Shown piece by piece: positions 19,085 to 21,471 of a DNA stretch of 21,471 nt (position 1 is its first letter; each line of letters opens with the position of its first letter). The notes below the pieces were generated by a model, which worked only from the letters and a program-made list of their open reading frames with translations, searched no databases and was not told the origin of the DNA. Both the position numbers and the translations under genes were made by a program. Source of the DNA: Hypsibius dujardini (Eukaryota > Tardigrada > Eutardigrada > Parachela > Hypsibiidae); the NCBI GenBank assembly GCA_001579985.1, contig LRSR01011744.1, positions 1 through 21,471 of the forward strand, in the 5' to 3' direction.

Positions 19085-20450
19085 GTGAGTTGATATTCTG
19101 CCACCCATTCGACATTCTTACCATCCGTCGGAACCAACCTCGACCCGCCAATATAAATGGTATATATATTCGACTAAACTTTCAAGATTATTCATCTTTG
19201 ATACATTCGCCGCGTTTATGATAAAAAGCAAAACTACGCCGACCACCATAGAATACTTTGGAAAAACGATCATATTCTATCAAGAAAGGGATTCGAGACC
19301 AGAATAGTAATATTAAATTTATTTACCCCTTATTATTAAGTGTGACTTAATTAGTTAATCTATATATGAGTCCGGCATGCGAGTCAGCCTGTCTGAATGA
19401 TTATCCGACTATTTATCGAACTGCCTGTCTCCATGGCTGCCTGTCTGCTTGTATTGCTGTTTAACTACTTCTCTTTCTATATCGGTAATTGATTACTCGT
19501 CTATCAATCTATCTTTATTCCTGTCCTGGTCTGTCTACTTATCTTTATGTTGTTCTGGTGTCCGCCTGTAAGCCTGATAGTTTTCCAACTGAGACGTGTG
19601 GACATTTGCGGAGGCGTTGGCAATGTCTTTATAGTAGGAAAATAAAACTGCTCCCCCTCCCCGCTAGCTACTCGAACTAACTAGAGTAGGGCCATACCTT
19701 CCGATGGGCGGGCGGTTCTCAATAAGCGTAAAATGCAGTGCTAAATTTGTAATGTTTGTAACGACCCTACACGGCGTCCCAGGAACCCAAGTGGATTTTC
19801 TCGCTTAATCAACGCAAACGCACACAGTAGTGATAAAAAGGGGAAACAGAAAAACTAAACTTAGTCTACTCCCGTAGCTCGTCGTTGCTGCGCTTTAAAT
19901 ACATGATCGGTATAAAAGAATTAGACTGAAGCGATGAATGATTAGATATCGTTGCCTTCCCGCGTCCCGATCACGAGCTAAACAATAAGTGCAAAAAAAC
20001 GCTAAACGAACTACAATAAAATGAGTGACGGGTCCGGAGTCCGGAGTCCGGTCAGTCAGAGGGTTGGCTGACGGACACGCCAGTGACACGTTAAGAACAC
20101 GCTAGTGACACGTAACACGTAAACAGCCAGCTTTTGATAGACATGTTTTTGCTTTTTGTTAGATCTAGACGCGTTTTTTGAGGCATTGAAAGGACCTGCT
20201 GCTGAATCATTTACCTGGATGAGAGTCTCCCATACCAATGCACCAAAAACAATGATACCCGTGCGACGCAAAAGAAGACAAAGCCCAATCCGAAAAAGCA
20301 ATCCCACTAAAGGCTGCGCGCTCTCGCAGAATATTCTTATATGATCTTGAGTATGCTTTTTTCTTGGACTTGCTATCTGAAATATACTAAATTAAGTTCA
20401 GTCCTATCCAATTTTTTGTTTGATTTTGAGTTTTGATTTATGCCGGAATA
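19085..20450. other. Intergenic region with short tandem repeats
   Basis: No gene is supported. A degenerate CTGTCTG-rich tract runs about 19385-19560. TATAAAAG at 19911-19918 is a perfect TATA motif, but no gene follows it. GTCCGGA is repeated about three times at 20032-20050. A unit of about 22 bases, CACGCCAGTGACACGTTAAG / CACGCTAGTGACACGTAACA, is repeated at 20077-20118. On the minus strand 20210-20310 reads as a hydrophobic stretch followed by CAG/GTAAAT, possibly an exon remnant. Confidence 0.35.
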
Positions 20451-20458
20451 GTCTAATC

Positions 20459-20565
20459 ACCATCTGGACTAGCGGTCAACTTTTCAGCCTTGGGTGAGTC
20501 CGCTGGACTGTTTGCCGACGAACCGGACGATTCGATTACGCGAAACATGAGTGGCGCACTGATAC
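20459..20565 (-). other. Possible terminal exon encoding a serine/proline tail
   Basis: On the minus strand, after a possible acceptor CGTGTATCAG (ending about 20566), the frame reads MFRVIESSGSSANSP, then DSPKAEKL, and ends SPDGD with a TAG at about 20455. The hydrophilic S/P/K/D composition looks like a cytoplasmic tail and unlike the surrounding low-complexity DNA. Upstream on that strand lies a TGTGTC array, an arrangement similar to the two receptor introns in this window. No preceding exon was found. Confidence 0.22.
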
Positions 20566-20703
20566 ACGAACGCGGACGTAGACTCAAAGGTAGAGACATC
20601 AGCAGATACAGGGGCGGAAAAAAACATCTATACAGACATAGACACAGATAAAGAAACAAAAGACAAAAAATACGATACAAGTGTCAAAACGAAAACAAGC
20701 CCG

Positions 20704-20757
20704 GACACAGACACAGACACAGACACAGACACAGACACAGACACAGACACAGACACA
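20704..20757 (+). repeat. (GACACA)9 hexanucleotide microsatellite
   Basis: Nine perfect GACACA units, preceded by degenerate ACAGACATAGACACAG sequence from about 20630. It is the same hexamer class as the array at 13675-13740, on the opposite strand. Confidence 0.95.
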
Positions 20758-21020
20758 TGAAATTTTTTTTTAATTTATCGAAAATTGTTATGCACCCTCA
20801 CTGCGCAGCCTTAAAGTACCGTCATAGTACTCAAAACAATAACGCTTTTGCAGTCTCAATAAGCCGCAACCTTCTTGGCCATCTGTAATTGTTTCTTTTG
20901 TTCTACGGTTTATTTGTACGAGTCGCTCATAAAATAACGCGTTTCTCAAGCTACCAAGCGCTCATAAAAACCGTATTTGACAGCGACCCGAAAATTGAAT
21001 ATGGCGAGCGGGAGAGAATA
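20758..21020. other. Spacer, nothing recognisable
   Basis: An A/T run follows the microsatellite. No gene or structure is seen. Confidence 0.4.
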
Positions 21021-21471
21021 AAATGACGGTTCGTTCGTCAGAAAGTTTGAATTCCCGTTTTCGGTCCGCCCCTTTGTTCTGTCTATCCATCTGTAAAGAG
21101 TCTGTCTGTTTGTTCACAATCCATGCATTTGTCAGTTTGTCTATCTGCCAACCGTCAGTCGTACAGCCTACAGTCAGTCTATTTGTCCCTCGTAGTCCGT
21201 TAGTATATTGACAGATCGTCGGCCATTTCGACCTATCCGTCCCTCCATTATTCAGACCGTTTGAGTTAGTCCGCATGTTCGTCTGCCAGTGAGTTCTGCT
21301 ATCCATCCGTCAATTCGTCTGTTAATCCGTCCCCTAGCCCGTCCTTTATTCCGTTCGTTCATTCATCCGTCCTTCTGTCTGTCTGTTTGTATATCGTCTG
21401 CTTGTCTGCCACTCGGTCCGCCCGTTCTCTCGTCATTCCTTAGTCCTTCCGTCTGTAAGCAGTCCATTTTT
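21021..21471 (+). repeat. Degenerate pyrimidine-rich CCGTC/CTGTC repeat
   Basis: The plus strand is built from loosely repeated blocks such as CCGTC, GTCTGT, TCCGTC and TTCGTC through to the window edge. It resembles the tract at 19385-19560. Open frames on both strands across it (20962-21306, 21023-21211) reflect the repeat composition. It is an aged simple-sequence expansion. Confidence 0.6.

Noticed and set aside
19911-19918. TATAAAAG as a promoter
   Set aside because: No coding sequence follows on the plus strand within the next several hundred bases.
13674-20757. CRISPR array at the hexamer repeats
   Set aside because: The repeats are contiguous 6-base units without spacers, and the sequence is eukaryotic in structure.

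Overview
This window reads as genomic DNA of an invertebrate animal. It has spliced genes with GT-AG introns, single-exon receptor genes, long AT-rich spacers, hexanucleotide microsatellites and decayed Tc1/mariner transposons, and no bacterial operon structure. The three receptors resemble the divergent, lineage-expanded rhodopsin-class GPCRs seen in tardigrades and some other ecdysozoans. That taxonomic guess is inference from style only.

Layout. Bases 1-951 hold a frameshifted Tc1-type transposase relic. At 1566-2693 (+) is an intronless 7TM receptor, with a TATA-like box upstream. About 2.5 kb without a convincing gene follows, containing a GGAGGCAA/TTGCCTCC foldback and a perfect 10-bp-stem hairpin. 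At 5215-7674 (-) is a three-exon 7TM receptor whose exons join in phase (360 aa). Its large intron 2 is filled by two copies of a dispersed, partly inverted repeat family, and three more copies lie at 8.3, 9.4 and 11.1 kb. At 13277-14582 (-) is a two-exon 7TM receptor (354 aa) whose single intron is mostly a GTGTCT hexamer array.

The right third holds a weak tRNA-like (SINE-head-like) patch near 15.5 kb and an exon-like piece with an internal stop at 16.4 kb. It also holds a complete mariner-type element (17662-18865) with 30-bp terminal inverted repeats differing at one position and TA on both sides, but with a broken transposase. Beyond it come an orphan exon-like ORF with good splice sites (18933-19084), a GACACA array and a pyrimidine-rich degenerate repeat reaching the window end.

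How the genes fit together. The three receptors are all rhodopsin-class but differ strongly from one another at signature positions: DRW, NRL and DRW at the DRY site; S, D and E at 2.50; one lacks the Cys at 3.25. The cluster looks like a set of divergent orphan receptors, not recent tandem duplicates. No ligand can be assigned. The rest of the window is mostly repeat-derived or featureless.
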